Assembly: GCF_003315175.1 (NCBI RefSeq)
Contig: NZ_QNRQ01000005.1
Coordinates: 241,757 to 305,756 of the forward strand
Origin: Eoetvoesiella caeni
GTDB taxonomy: Bacteria; Pseudomonadota; Gammaproteobacteria; Burkholderiales; Burkholderiaceae_B
Length of the DNA stretch: 64,000 nucleotides
Direction: 5' to 3'
Shown: piece by piece, positions 20,444 to 28,977 of the stretch
Layout: each line of letters opens with the position of its first letter
Numbering within the stretch: position 1 is the first letter of the stretch
Notes under the pieces: generated by a model
What the model was told of the DNA's origin: nothing
The model's input: only the letters and a program-made list of their open reading frames with translations
The model's database searches: none
Program-made: the position numbers and the translations under genes

Positions 20444-21313
20444 ATGTCCGCTCCTTTTCCCGCGCCCCCGGCCGACGGCGGCATGCCCGGGCTCCCGCCC
20501 GGACATGCGCCCAGCATGGTCGTGCGCCAGGGGCCTGGGCGCGATGGGCTGCGCGAGTCCGACGAACTCGCGCAAGAAGTACCCATAGCGCTTGAATACA
20601 ACGGTATCAGCCACGCCACGGTCCTGGCTACGCCTTGCGACCTTGAAGACTTCGCTTATGGCTTTTCATACACCGAAGGCATTATCCGCAAGGCCGCCGA
20701 CATCTACGACCTTGAAGTCAGTGCGCGGGCCAACGGCATAGTCATCCAGGCCACAATTGCCAGCGCCTGTCTCAACCAGCTCAAGCTGCGCCGGCGCAGC
20801 CTGGCCGGGCGCACGGGTTGCGGGCTGTGCGGCCTGGAAAGCCTGGACGAAGTGCAGCGCACCCTGGACTCTTTGCCGCCGCGGCCCGCAATGATTACCG
20901 CGGACGCCATTACCTCGGCCACCGAACAACTGCGCAAGCTGCAGCCCCTGCACCTGCTTACCGGCGCAACGCACGCCGCCGGCTGGTCCGGCCTTCAAGG
21001 CCAGGTTGGCCCGGTACGCGAAGATGTAGGACGCCACAACGCGCTGGACAAGCTCATTGGCCATTTGCTGCGCGCACAAATCGATACGGCGCAAGGCTTT
21101 GCCGTCATTTCCAGCCGTGCAAGCTTTGAAATGGTTCAAAAGGCCGCGTCGGCGGGCATATCGGCCCTGGTGGCCGTATCGGCTCCCACCGGCTATGCGG
21201 TGCAGATGGCCCAGGACCTTAACCTTATGCTAGCCGGGTTTGCACGCAAAGAAGTGTTCACCGTGTACGCCCACCCCGAATATCTCCTCAGCGACAAGGA
21301 AGTACGCTCGTGA
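20444..21313 (+). CDS. fdsC: Formate dehydrogenase accessory sulfurtransferase (FdhD family)
   Basis: 289-aa FdhD homologue that transfers sulfur from the cysteine desulfurase to the bis-MGD cofactor, needed for active formate dehydrogenase. The catalytic Cys126-X2-Cys129 lies in GRTGCGLCG; EDFAYGFSYTEGII, REDVGRHNALDKLIG and SRASFEMVQKA are diagnostic. The start at 20444 is 11 bp after the fdsA stop; earlier in-frame positions lie within fdsA. Its N-terminal ~25 residues are Pro/Gly-rich. Overlaps fdsD by 4 bp. Confidence 0.95.
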   Translation: MSAPFPAPPADGGMPGLPPGHAPSMVVRQGPGRDGLRESDELAQEVPIALEYNGISHATVLATPCDLEDFAYGFSYTEGIIRKAADIYDLEVSARANGIVIQATIASACLNQLKLRRRSLAGRTGCGLCGLESLDEVQRTLDSLPPRPAMITADAITSATEQLRKLQPLHLLTGATHAAGWSGLQGQVGPVREDVGRHNALDKLIGHLLRAQIDTAQGFAVISSRASFEMVQKAASAGISALVAVSAPTGYAVQMAQDLNLMLAGFARKEVFTVYAHPEYLLSDKEVRS

Positions 21314-21567
21314 AAAACATCGACCAATTGATTCGTCTGGCCAACCGCATCGGCGATTTTTTTGAAGCCATGCCTGACCGGGCCGAAGGAATCGAAGGCG
21401 TCGCCGACCATATCCAGAAATTCTGGGAGCCGCGCATGCGCACCGCCATGCTGGACTTCCTGCAAGAGTCGCCCGACGGCAAAACTCCCACGGCCGCATT
21501 GAATGCCATAACGCTAGCCGCCATTACCGAAAACAAGCAGCGCCTGACCCCCAAAAGCCCCGCCTGA
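21310..21567 (+). CDS. fdsD: Formate dehydrogenase delta subunit
   Basis: 85-aa small subunit of the FdsABG complex, with the family core IDQLIRLANRIGDFFEAMP and HIQKFWEPRMR. Starts with GTG overlapping the fdsC stop (GTGA). It is the last gene of the operon; a strong terminator begins 50 bp later. Confidence 0.93.
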   Translation: MKNIDQLIRLANRIGDFFEAMPDRAEGIEGVADHIQKFWEPRMRTAMLDFLQESPDGKTPTAALNAITLAAITENKQRLTPKSPA

Positions 21568-21616
21568 AAATACCGCCGCACCGACGGCCGGCATGCCGGC
21601 GGCTGCGTAAAAAAAT

Positions 21617-21639
21617 GCACGCCGAGGCGTGCTTTTTTT
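21617..21639. terminator. Bidirectional intrinsic terminator after fdsD and the UspA gene
   Basis: GCACGCC-GA-GGCGTGC followed by seven T on the plus strand and preceded by seven A (so seven T on the minus strand). It lies between convergent fdsD and the universal stress gene and can end both transcripts. Confidence 0.88.
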
Positions 21640-21689
21640 GATGGCCGAGTTAAGGCTGCATGCTGCCGGCGCAGCCATGCAGACCGCGG

Positions 21690-22154
21690 TTATTCGGTGC
21701 TTTCTTTAACGCGGTAAACCAGCACGGCCGTTTTGGCCATGCTCAAGACCTTGATCGTTACGCTGCCCAGCAGCAAGCGCGACAGGCCGCTGCGGCCATG
21801 GCTGCCGATAAAGATAAGGTCGCAGCCTTCTTCTTCAACGGTTTGGACAATGCCGTCGGCAACGTTGAAATTGGACACGGCACGCGTCGTTGCCTTGACC
21901 CCGGCGGTATTGGCGCGGTCCATGACGGCCTTCAGGTATTTTTGCGCCTGTTCGGCGGCGGACTTGTCGTAGTCTTCGTCTGTGATTGCATATGCTGCGG
22001 CCATGCCATCGAAGCCCACGGTGGCGGCAAAAGGCTGGGTGACGTAAAGCGCAACGACTTCGGCGCCGACGCTGCGCGCAAAGCATATGCCCTTGTTTGC
22101 CGCCTGCGCCGCCAATGCGGAACCATCGGTGGGAATGAGTATCTTTTTGAACAT
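21690..22154 (-). CDS. Universal stress protein UspA family
   Basis: 154-aa single-domain UspA protein. ILIPTDGSALAAQA at the N-terminus and the ATP-binding GSHGRSGLSRLLLGSVT (G-X2-G-X9-G-S/T) are intact, so it should be an ATP-binding type. Convergent with fdsD. Likely a stress or hypoxia-responsive protein; no regulatory site was identified. Confidence 0.94.
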   Translation of the reverse strand: MFKKILIPTDGSALAAQAANKGICFARSVGAEVVALYVTQPFAATVGFDGMAAAYAITDEDYDKSAAEQAQKYLKAVMDRANTAGVKATTRAVSNFNVADGIVQTVEEEGCDLIFIGSHGRSGLSRLLLGSVTIKVLSMAKTAVLVYRVKESTE

Positions 22155-22240
22155 GGCGTTTTACCTTTTATGTTTAACGAATACTGTCTACTGTCTTTAT
22201 CCTACCTACAACCCGCACAAAAATAAAGCCGGTAAATACA

Positions 22241-22597
22241 CTAGGCGGCGTCTGGCGGCAACGTAGCGGCTGCCTGATACAAGTGCGTGCAGCGGGTACC
22301 CGTGCGGCAATACGCCAATACCGGGGCCGGCAATTGTTTAAGCAGTTGGGCAAAGCGCCGCACGTCATCGGCTGTCATGGCCCCGCTGACGACAGGCTGG
22401 TATTCGGCTTGCAGGCCCGCAGCGCGCGCGGCGGCCATGACGTCGGCCGACGCCGGCTGCTGGGGACCGCCTTCGTAATCGGGACGATTAATAATGACGC
22501 TTTTATAGCCCAGCTCGGCCACGGCGGCCATGTCTTCGGGGCTTAACTGCGGCGCAACGGCAAATTCGGCCGAAAGCGGGTTGATGGGTTGCGACAT
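22241..22597 (-). CDS. DUF442/TIGR01244 phosphatase-like protein
   Basis: 118-aa protein of the family related to the N-terminal part of beta-lactamase-hydrolase-like proteins (Blh). The active-site loop YCRTGTR is a C-X3-G-X-R protein-phosphatase type motif (H/CxxGxR), and the N-terminal QLSPEDMAAVAELGYKSVII is typical. Blh relatives are linked to sulfide or cyst/biofilm functions; no such partner is present here, so function stays open. Confidence 0.88.
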   Translation of the reverse strand: MSQPINPLSAEFAVAPQLSPEDMAAVAELGYKSVIINRPDYEGGPQQPASADVMAAARAAGLQAEYQPVVSGAMTADDVRRFAQLLKQLPAPVLAYCRTGTRCTHLYQAAATLPPDAA

Positions 22598-22654
22598 GGC
22601 ACTCTCCTGATAATCGATAAATGGATGATGAATTGAATTTTACGCGCGGCCCGG

Positions 22655-23470
22655 TCAAAGAGGGCCCAGGCTTATTCCGTATTCGCCCAGCCAGTCGCCG
22701 GCGGACTCGCCCGCCAGCACCTGGAATTCGGCAAACCGTTGCGCCCCCAGCCCGTCCGACGCGTTTACGCTGGAAGCGGGATGGCACATCAGCACGTCGC
22801 CCGCTTGCGCATGGCGCAGCCAGGCTTGCAGCAAGGCTTCATAATTGGCCGCGCCGCCCTGAAAGTCGTAAACCCCAAGAAAGCCGGCATTCAAGGCAAA
22901 GCCCCAGCCGCGCGCCAAATTCGCAAACCGGTTCGCACCCAGGGTTTGGATTATTTGCGCCTTGTAGCGCAAACGCGGCGGCACCGTAGGCTGGGCGCGC
23001 ACGCCCGTGTAGCGCAGCCACGGCAGTTTTGCGGCATAGCGCTGTGCCAGCTCGGTCAGCAAGGCAGTGCGAATTTGCGGCAACTGGTGCACATGCTGGT
23101 GCCCATCCACAAAGTCCGGCTCCCGCCCCATAACGTCTTCAAACGCATCCAATTGCCGGACGATTTGCCCGCGCACTGCCTCCGAGTCCAGTCCCCGCGC
23201 ATAGGCGCGCATGATCAGCCGCGACAAGGGCACGAACATGCCCGAAGCGCCCAGCGCTTCAGTAAAATTCAGATGCAGGCCGGTCTGCAAGCCCGAGGCC
23301 TTCAGCGCCGGAGCGTCCTGCTTGAACATCGGCGCGCCCGCCATGCAACTGGTGGCGCTAAGGCGCCCAAGCTGGGCCAAACTCAAGATGCCAGCATCAA
23401 TCTCGGAATTCATGCCAAAATCGTCGGCGCACACCACAATTCGTTTTGGCTTGTCTGGTGTCGTGTTCAC
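22655..23470 (-). CDS. ChbG/HpnK (YdjC-like) deacetylase, probable LgmC-type
   Basis: 271-aa carbohydrate deacetylase. The N-terminal IVVCADDFGMN carries metal-binding Asp residues, and DGHQHVHQLPQI holds the His ligands of YdjC enzymes. I place the start at the GTG at 23470 (AAAAGG five bases upstream), because the upstream open frame crosses the start of the divergent GtrA gene and is not conserved-looking. With the three genes that follow it fits a module that removes an acetyl group from polyprenyl-phosphate-GlcNAc, as in the Bordetella lgm locus. Confidence 0.85.
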   Translation of the reverse strand: MNTTPDKPKRIVVCADDFGMNSEIDAGILSLAQLGRLSATSCMAGAPMFKQDAPALKASGLQTGLHLNFTEALGASGMFVPLSRLIMRAYARGLDSEAVRGQIVRQLDAFEDVMGREPDFVDGHQHVHQLPQIRTALLTELAQRYAAKLPWLRYTGVRAQPTVPPRLRYKAQIIQTLGANRFANLARGWGFALNAGFLGVYDFQGGAANYEALLQAWLRHAQAGDVLMCHPASSVNASDGLGAQRFAEFQVLAGESAGDWLGEYGISLGPL

Positions 23471-23494
23471 TGGGGCCTTTTCGGAAAAATCGTC

Positions 23495-23884
23495 ATGCAG
23501 AATATTATCCGGCAACTGGGTTGGTTTGTTGCAGTCGGCTGCGCCGCTGCCGCCACCCATTGGCTTGTCGTTGTTGCAACCGTCAATTGGCTGGGGCTTG
23601 CCCCGCTTCTGGCCAATGTAATTGGATGGCTGATTGCTTTTGTAGTTTCGTTTGCGGGCCACTACCAGTTGACCTTCCGCCAGCAGCACGCGCCCTTGTT
23701 CAAGGCGGCGCGCCGTTTTTTTGCCGTTTCGGCGTTGGGCTTCGGGGTAAACGAAGTGGCTTACGCCTGGCTGTTGCAGGCTACTCCTTTGCGTTACGAC
23801 GTTCTACTGGCCATTATCCTGATCGGCATGGCCTTCATTACTTTTATTTTAGGTCGATTCTGGGCTTTTCGGCACAAAACGTAG
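23495..23884 (+). CDS. GtrA-family membrane flippase, probable LgmD-type
   Basis: 129-aa protein with four membrane helices (residues ~7-27, 34-55, 68-90, 98-120) and the GtrA hallmark FILGRFWAFRHKT at the C-terminus. GtrA proteins flip polyprenyl-phosphate sugars. It is encoded in the opposite direction between the deacetylase (24 bp away) and the ArnT-like gene, and its 3' end overlaps the ArnT gene by 41 bp. That arrangement links the four genes physically. Confidence 0.9.
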   Translation: MQNIIRQLGWFVAVGCAAAATHWLVVVATVNWLGLAPLLANVIGWLIAFVVSFAGHYQLTFRQQHAPLFKAARRFFAVSALGFGVNEVAYAWLLQATPLRYDVLLAIILIGMAFITFILGRFWAFRHKT

Positions 23885-25445
23885 GCTGGGTTCCAGCCGG
23901 AATTCGCCATACGCTTAATTTTCCATCCTGCGCAAACGGCGCCAGTCCCGCCAGGAAAGGGTAGCCTTCCGACGAGCCGCGGTCGCCCACCAGCCAAACG
24001 CTGGCATCGTGCGCAGCGCACAGACGTGCAAGCAGTTCGCCGCTATTGATGAGCAAGGGCGCGGCCGTCGCGGGGTCGAACTGCGCCGCATCGAACACTT
24101 CTTTGCGCCAGGTGTCGACGGTTCTGATGTCCGGGGCATTCCAGTCCGCGACGATGGCCGCGGGTTTGCTGCTGCGTAGATAAAACGCCAGGTCGTAGCG
24201 GATGCGCTCCAGCATTACGATGCTGTCCTTGGGCGTATAGGCCAGGCTCATCTTCATGGCCAGGCCCTTGGTCGACGGCCGGGGCGACACGGCAAGGACC
24301 ACGATGGCCGCGACGCAAATGGCCAGTGCAACCGTCAACGACACAGCAAAGCCGCGCAAAGCCCGCTGCGGCTCGGTGCCGGCCTTGGCGTCCTTCGCAT
24401 TGAGCCGGCGCGCAAAAGGCAAGGCCAGGAAATACGCCAGCGGAACCAGCGCCGGCAAGACATAGCCCACCAGCTTGGAAGACGGAATGGAAAAGAAAAT
24501 CAAAACCACCAGCAGCCACGACAGCATCAACCCCTTGATGTCGGCATGCTGCTCGTCTTGCCAAAACCGGCGGCTGGCCAGGCGCCACAGTTGCACCGAC
24601 CAGGGCAGGGTCAGGACGATCAATACCGGCACATAAAACCAGAACGGATGAGGATTGTTGAATCCCGACTCCAGGAAACGCTGGAAATGCTGGTACACGA
24701 TGTAGTAATCGAAAAAGCCCGAATAACGCCATTGCATGTACGCCATCCAGGGCAGCGACACGACCAGGAACGCCACAATCGCCGGCGGCCAGAATAAACG
24801 GCGCAAAGTATCGAAGCGCTTGCGTCCCACCAGCCAGAAGAAGACAATGCCGCCGGGCAGCACCACACCAATGAGGCCCTTGCTTAAAAAGCCCAGTCCC
24901 GCCGCCGCATAGGCCAGCACCAATACCGTGCGATACGCCTGGCCCCGCTCCAGCCGCAATACGGCGCTGGCCAGCAGCAACACAGTGGCCGCTATCATGC
25001 CGGCAACCGTCATATCCAGGTTGGCATACTGCCCCGCGCCAAATAAAAACGGCGATGAAGCCAGGATAATGGCGGCAATGGCTGCCACCTGGCGATTCAC
25101 ATGAGTCTTGAGGAACCAGAACAACATGGCAACCATCAAAGTGGCGCACGCCACCGAACTGAAGCGCGCTGCCCATTCGTTCACGCCGAAGACCTGCAGC
25201 GCCAAAGCCGTAATCCAGTAAAACAGCGGAGGCTTATGGAAAAAGGGCAAGCCATTAAGCAAGGGCACCAGCAGTTCGTGGGTGCTTAGCATGTTCCACG
25301 CCACGCCCACGTAGCGCCCTTCGTCCGGCAAGAACAGAGGGCGGGTCCAGGTTGTGGCGGACAGCCACACAAACGTCAGGGCGGCAACCACCCAGGTCGA
25401 GCGGATGGCAAGCAGCTTGGCAGCCTGGCGGGCAAGGAAATTCAT
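23844..25445 (-). CDS. ArnT-like lipid A glycosyltransferase, probable LgmB-type
   Basis: 533-aa integral membrane GT-C transferase of the PMT/ArnT family with about 11-12 hydrophobic segments in the first 400 residues, followed by a soluble C-terminal periplasmic domain. LPDEGRYVGVAWNML (residues ~38-52) includes the catalytic Asp-Glu-Tyr region of ArnT-like enzymes. In Bordetella the homologue adds glucosamine to lipid A phosphates; the neighbouring deacetylase and GtrA flippase support that here. Cationic-peptide resistance is inferred. Confidence 0.88.
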   Translation of the reverse strand: MNFLARQAAKLLAIRSTWVVAALTFVWLSATTWTRPLFLPDEGRYVGVAWNMLSTHELLVPLLNGLPFFHKPPLFYWITALALQVFGVNEWAARFSSVACATLMVAMLFWFLKTHVNRQVAAIAAIILASSPFLFGAGQYANLDMTVAGMIAATVLLLASAVLRLERGQAYRTVLVLAYAAAGLGFLSKGLIGVVLPGGIVFFWLVGRKRFDTLRRLFWPPAIVAFLVVSLPWMAYMQWRYSGFFDYYIVYQHFQRFLESGFNNPHPFWFYVPVLIVLTLPWSVQLWRLASRRFWQDEQHADIKGLMLSWLLVVLIFFSIPSSKLVGYVLPALVPLAYFLALPFARRLNAKDAKAGTEPQRALRGFAVSLTVALAICVAAIVVLAVSPRPSTKGLAMKMSLAYTPKDSIVMLERIRYDLAFYLRSSKPAAIVADWNAPDIRTVDTWRKEVFDAAQFDPATAAPLLINSGELLARLCAAHDASVWLVGDRGSSEGYPFLAGLAPFAQDGKLSVWRIPAGTQPTFCAEKPRIDLK

Positions 25446-25470
25446 GGCGGCGGCGCCCTATTGTGGGTTG

Positions 25471-26442
25471 TTAATGTTGTTCGGGCGGCGAGGCGCGATC
25501 GGCAAGGCCTGTGCCTTTTTGCGTGCGCACAATATAGATGGGCCGGTTCTTTACTTCGCCGAATATCCGGGCGATGTACTCGCCCAGCACGCCCACCGAG
25601 ATCAGGTTGATGCCTGCAAAAAACAGCACGACGATAATCAGCGTCGCCCAGCCCTGCACTGCGTCGCCGTATAGCCAGTGATTGATTATGATGAAAAGCC
25701 CATATATAAAAGACAGCGCCGACAACCCTATGCCCGCAATGCTCAACAAGCGCAGCGGCCAGGTCGTGAAGGCGGTCAGGCCGTCAAGGGCAAAGCGAAA
25801 CAGCTTGAAGGGCTTGAAGGTAGAGGCGCCATGCAAGCGTTCGGGCGGCGAATAGTAAAACGGCTCGGCCCGAAATCCCACCCAGGCGAATAAACCCTTC
25901 ATGAAGCGGTTGCGCTCGGGCAGCAGCATCAGGGCGTCGACCACCTTGCGGTCCATTAAGCGAAAGTCGCCGGCGTTTTCAGGCACACGCATGCCGCCGG
26001 ACTCGCGCATAAGCTGATAGAACAGCTTGGTGCCCACCCGCTTGAATGCCGACTCGTCCTCACGCGTGGCCCTCACCGCATACACCATGTCGGCCCCCCC
26101 TTCCCAACGCTTGAGCATTTCAGGAATCAAGGCCGGCGGATGTTGCAGGTCGGCGTCCATGGTAACCACCACCTGGCCGCCCGCCGCATCAAGCCCGGCG
26201 CTGAGTGCCGCTTCTTTGCCGAAGTTGCGCGACAGCTGCAAATAAACGACTTCCGGATTTTCGTCGGCCCAGCGGCTCATGGACAAGGCCGTGCCGTCGA
26301 TGCTGCCGTCATCGACCACAATCACCTCGAATACCGGGACCAACGACCGCAAGACCGCAATCAATTCAGGCAACAGCACATTAAGATTGGCGTCCTCGTT
26401 GAGGCACGGAATAACGCAGCTAATAGATGACAGACGAGGCAT
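25471..26442 (-). CDS. Polyprenyl-phosphate glycosyltransferase family 2, probable LgmA-type
   Basis: 323-aa GT2 enzyme of the DPM1/GtrB/ArnC group: SCVIPCLNEDANL, VVDDGSIDGTA, and DADLQHPPALIPEM (the DxD region), with two C-terminal membrane helices (~228-250 and 264-288). It loads a sugar, presumably GlcNAc, onto undecaprenyl phosphate. The start at 26442 is chosen because the 65 residues upstream show no GT2 similarity. It is 25 bp upstream of the ArnT-like gene and co-directional. Confidence 0.9.
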   Translation of the reverse strand: MPRLSSISCVIPCLNEDANLNVLLPELIAVLRSLVPVFEVIVVDDGSIDGTALSMSRWADENPEVVYLQLSRNFGKEAALSAGLDAAGGQVVVTMDADLQHPPALIPEMLKRWEGGADMVYAVRATREDESAFKRVGTKLFYQLMRESGGMRVPENAGDFRLMDRKVVDALMLLPERNRFMKGLFAWVGFRAEPFYYSPPERLHGASTFKPFKLFRFALDGLTAFTTWPLRLLSIAGIGLSALSFIYGLFIIINHWLYGDAVQGWATLIIVVLFFAGINLISVGVLGEYIARIFGEVKNRPIYIVRTQKGTGLADRASPPEQH

Positions 26443-26750
26443 GTAGTTACTTCGAGGTTGAGGTATAGGCTCGGGAAGCAAGGCCGGCCTAAAATCGGCA
26501 CGCCATTGCTTGAACGCGGCTAACAGAACGATTGTCGCCCGTCGCACGCGGCAATACCAGATCAGTTTCAGCAATGTATAGCAGGTGTTAAAGGAATGCA
26601 ACAAACCGACACAAGACGCGACCGGATATTGATTCAACCCATCGCGGGACGGAAACGTAGAAGCAATTGGCGCGCCGGCCGTCTATGTGCCTGATTCGCC
26701 ACAAGCGACCTACGGTTCTGACGCCCTCTGCCGTCCACGGCATTTGGAGA

Positions 26751-26779
26751 TTGACGCCGCCATGCAATTTTCATAAGAT
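26751..26779 (+). promoter_or_regulatory. Sigma70-type promoter of the NO operon
   Basis: TTGACG at 26751-26756, a 17-bp spacer, and TAAGAT at 26774-26779 form a good sigma70 promoter. The -10 hexamer lies inside the NsrR palindrome, so bound repressor would block polymerase. Confidence 0.65.
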
Positions 26780-26799
26780 GCATATAAAATAGATCTTAT
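26773..26799. promoter_or_regulatory. NsrR-binding site
   Basis: A 27-bp imperfect palindrome with arms ATAAGAT and ATCTTAT and an AT-rich centre, matching the AAGATGCATTTAAAATGCATCTT-like consensus of NsrR. It precedes a truncated haemoglobin, nnrS and the nsrR-like gene itself, as expected for an autoregulated NO-detoxification operon. Confidence 0.8.
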
Positions 26800-26872
26800 A
26801 CCCGCCCCTGGAGTCTTATGCGTTGCACTAGGCGCGCCTTCCTCGGGAAGCATTCTGCACAACCCTGGATTT

Positions 26873-27292
26873 ATGGAGTTTTTTGTGGCAACCCGAGACG
26901 ATCTGTGCACTGAAGAAGAAGTGGCCAAGCTGGTCTACGACTTTTACGACCTTGTCCGCGCCGACAACACACTAGGCCCTATTTTCAACGAGCATATTCA
27001 AGACTGGGACAAACACCTTGGGCGCATGGTGCAGTTCTGGTCGTCCATGCTGCGCGGCACCGGCACCTACAATGGCACGCCCATGCCCGTGCACATTGCA
27101 CTGCCCAACCTTAGCGCTGAACTATTCCAGCAATGGCTGGGCCTGTTTCATCAAACCGTGCAAGCCATACCCAACCGCGCTTTTGCCGAAAAAGCCGAAG
27201 AATTCGCCCATCGCATAGCACGCAGCCTGTGGTACGGCTACCAGTTATACAACAAACCAGAAACCTCCCCCACCGAGGTGTTCAATGCCTGA
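26873..27292 (+). CDS. Group III truncated haemoglobin
   Basis: Truncated globin (135-139 aa) of group III. YDFYDLVRADNTLGPIFNEHI, the WDKHLGRMVQFWSSML helix and YNGTPMPVHIALP are typical. In other bacteria such proteins bind NO or peroxynitrite-related ligands. The ATG at 26873 is given; a GTG at 26885, six bases after GGAG, has the better ribosome-binding site and may be the true start. First gene of the NsrR-controlled operon; overlaps nnrS by 8 bp. Confidence 0.92.
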   Translation: MEFFVATRDDLCTEEEVAKLVYDFYDLVRADNTLGPIFNEHIQDWDKHLGRMVQFWSSMLRGTGTYNGTPMPVHIALPNLSAELFQQWLGLFHQTVQAIPNRAFAEKAEEFAHRIARSLWYGYQLYNKPETSPTEVFNA

Positions 27293-28496
27293 CATCCAAC
27301 AAATCAACGAGCCCGGCCGCCGTCCCGCGGCGCCAGCGCCAAATCTGCGCGCCTTTTTAAGCCTGGGGTTTCGCCCTCTGTACATCGCGGGCTGCCTCTG
27401 GGCGCTGGTCTCCGTTGCCATCTGGATTTTTGCCCCGCAAGCCATCCCGGCGCCCTTGTCCGGCATTGCCTGGCATGCGCACGAAATGCTGTGGGGCTTC
27501 ATAGCCACCATTGCCGTGGCTTTCCTGCTTACCGCCGCGGCCACCTGGACGGGCTTCAATCCTCTTAAAGGCTGGCCTCTTGCCATATTGTGCCTGCTTT
27601 GGATCGTTGCGCGCGCAGGCTATCTGGCAGGCGGGCTTACGGCCTTCACTGTAGCGTGCCTGGCCGAGTCCGCCTTTTTCCTTTTAAGCGGGCTAGCCTT
27701 GCTTCGCGTCGTGATCAAAGGCAAAAGCCGGCGCAACTACGGCTTGCCTTGGCTGGTTCTGGGGCTTGGCGCTGCCAACGCGCTGTTTCTTCAGTCGGCG
27801 CTAAAAGGCAACTATATAGAACTTATGCAGCACTTCGACCTTGGGCTTGTCTGCATGGCCGTCATCGCCCTGCTTATCGCCCGGCGCGTCATTCCATTTT
27901 TTGCCATGCGGGCATTGCCCGACCTGAAGCTGCCCATGCAAACACGCAGCGGCCATGTGCAATTGGCCTTCGGCGTTGCCGCAATTATCCTGGGGCTGGC
28001 TGGCCTGCCGGTTTATATGGGCGCGGCCCTGGCCGTCACTGGCCTTATCGCCCTTATCCAGCTCGTTACCTGGAAGCCGGCCGCGGTCCAGCACAAGCCT
28101 ATTCTGTGGATACTGTACATAGGCTATGCCTTCCTGGGCCTGGGCCTGGTCTTCGCAGGAGTCCATCTGGCCGGCCTGACTCCCGAGATATTCGGACGCT
28201 CGGCCGTGCATGTGCACATTATTGCCATGGGCGGCTTCTCGGTCTTGATCATCGGCATGGTCACGCGTACCGCACTGGGCCACCTGGGGCGCCCGCTGGT
28301 GCTCGACCGCAGCATGCGCGGGGCCTACGTGCTGGTTCTCATTGCCGTAATCCTGCGCCTGGCCGCCTTATGGCCGACCGCCGCCGCGCCGCATTTGCTG
28401 CATCTGGCCGCCGCGGCGTGGGTGCTGGCATTCGCCTTGTATTTATGGCGCTTCGTGCCCATGCTGATTCGCCCGCGCCCCGACGCCGGACACTAG
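27285..28496 (+). CDS. nnrS: NnrS-family haem/copper membrane protein
   Basis: 403-aa protein with 12 hydrophobic segments. The conserved HAHEMLWGF follows the first helix, and the His-rich helices (VHIIAMGGFSVLIIGMVTR) match NnrS. NnrS proteins protect against NO-derived iron-thiol complexes. Between the haemoglobin and nsrR genes; 7 bp to the next. Confidence 0.93.
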   Translation: MPDIQQINEPGRRPAAPAPNLRAFLSLGFRPLYIAGCLWALVSVAIWIFAPQAIPAPLSGIAWHAHEMLWGFIATIAVAFLLTAAATWTGFNPLKGWPLAILCLLWIVARAGYLAGGLTAFTVACLAESAFFLLSGLALLRVVIKGKSRRNYGLPWLVLGLGAANALFLQSALKGNYIELMQHFDLGLVCMAVIALLIARRVIPFFAMRALPDLKLPMQTRSGHVQLAFGVAAIILGLAGLPVYMGAALAVTGLIALIQLVTWKPAAVQHKPILWILYIGYAFLGLGLVFAGVHLAGLTPEIFGRSAVHVHIIAMGGFSVLIIGMVTRTALGHLGRPLVLDRSMRGAYVLVLIAVILRLAALWPTAAAPHLLHLAAAAWVLAFALYLWRFVPMLIRPRPDAGH

Positions 28497-28503
28497 GACC
28501 CGC

Positions 28504-28977
28504 ATGCGCCTGACCACTCTGACCGACTACGCGCTACGCTTGCTGATGCACGTCGCGCAACACCCCGAACGCCTGTGCACCATCGCCGAGGTGGCGCAGA
28601 CCTACGATATCTCGCAACCGCACCTGATGAAAATCACCCACTTGCTGGGCCAGCGCGGATGGCTGGAAACCACCCGGGGAAAGAACGGCGGAATACGCCT
28701 GGCCATGGCACCCGAGCAAATCAACCTGGGCGCCGTCGTACGCGACACCGAACATGACTTCGAACTGGTCGAGTGTTTTGCCGAAGGCAATTCGTGCACA
28801 TTAAGCGGCCAATGCGGGCTGACCGCCATTTTCAATGGTGCTTTGCAAGACTTCCTGCGGCACCTGGACAACTACACCTTGGCCGATGTCCTGCCCGGCG
28901 GCCGCAACTCCGGCCCCGGCCTCAAAGAACATCCCATAGCCTTGATGCGCAGCGCGGCGCGCCATATCGAACGCTAA
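28504..28977 (+). CDS. nsrR: Rrf2-family NO-sensing repressor NsrR
   Basis: 157-aa Rrf2 repressor: TTLTDYALRLLMHVAQ helix, winged helix through KITHLLGQRGWLETTRGKNGGIRLA, and three Cys (91, 98, 104; C-X6-C-X5-C) as in Fe-S-binding NsrR. Loss of the cluster on NO exposure releases DNA. It is the third gene of the operon whose promoter has an NsrR box. Its 3' end overlaps the convergent ClC gene by 4 bp. Confidence 0.93.
   Translation: MRLTTLTDYALRLLMHVAQHPERLCTIAEVAQTYDISQPHLMKITHLLGQRGWLETTRGKNGGIRLAMAPEQINLGAVVRDTEHDFELVECFAEGNSCTLSGQCGLTAIFNGALQDFLRHLDNYTLADVLPGGRNSGPGLKEHPIALMRSAARHIER

Larger units (their letters stand above)
26443..26872. other. Intergenic region containing the NO-responsive promoter
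   Basis: 430 bp between the divergent GT2 and haemoglobin genes. The left ~250 bp is an upstream extension of the GT2 frame with no sign of coding. The right part holds the -35/-10 elements and NsrR box listed separately. No other gene was recognised. Confidence 0.6.

Noticed and set aside
22739..23494. Open extension upstream of the GtrA gene
   Set aside because: It runs antisense to the deacetylase; the GtrA fold starts only at 23495.
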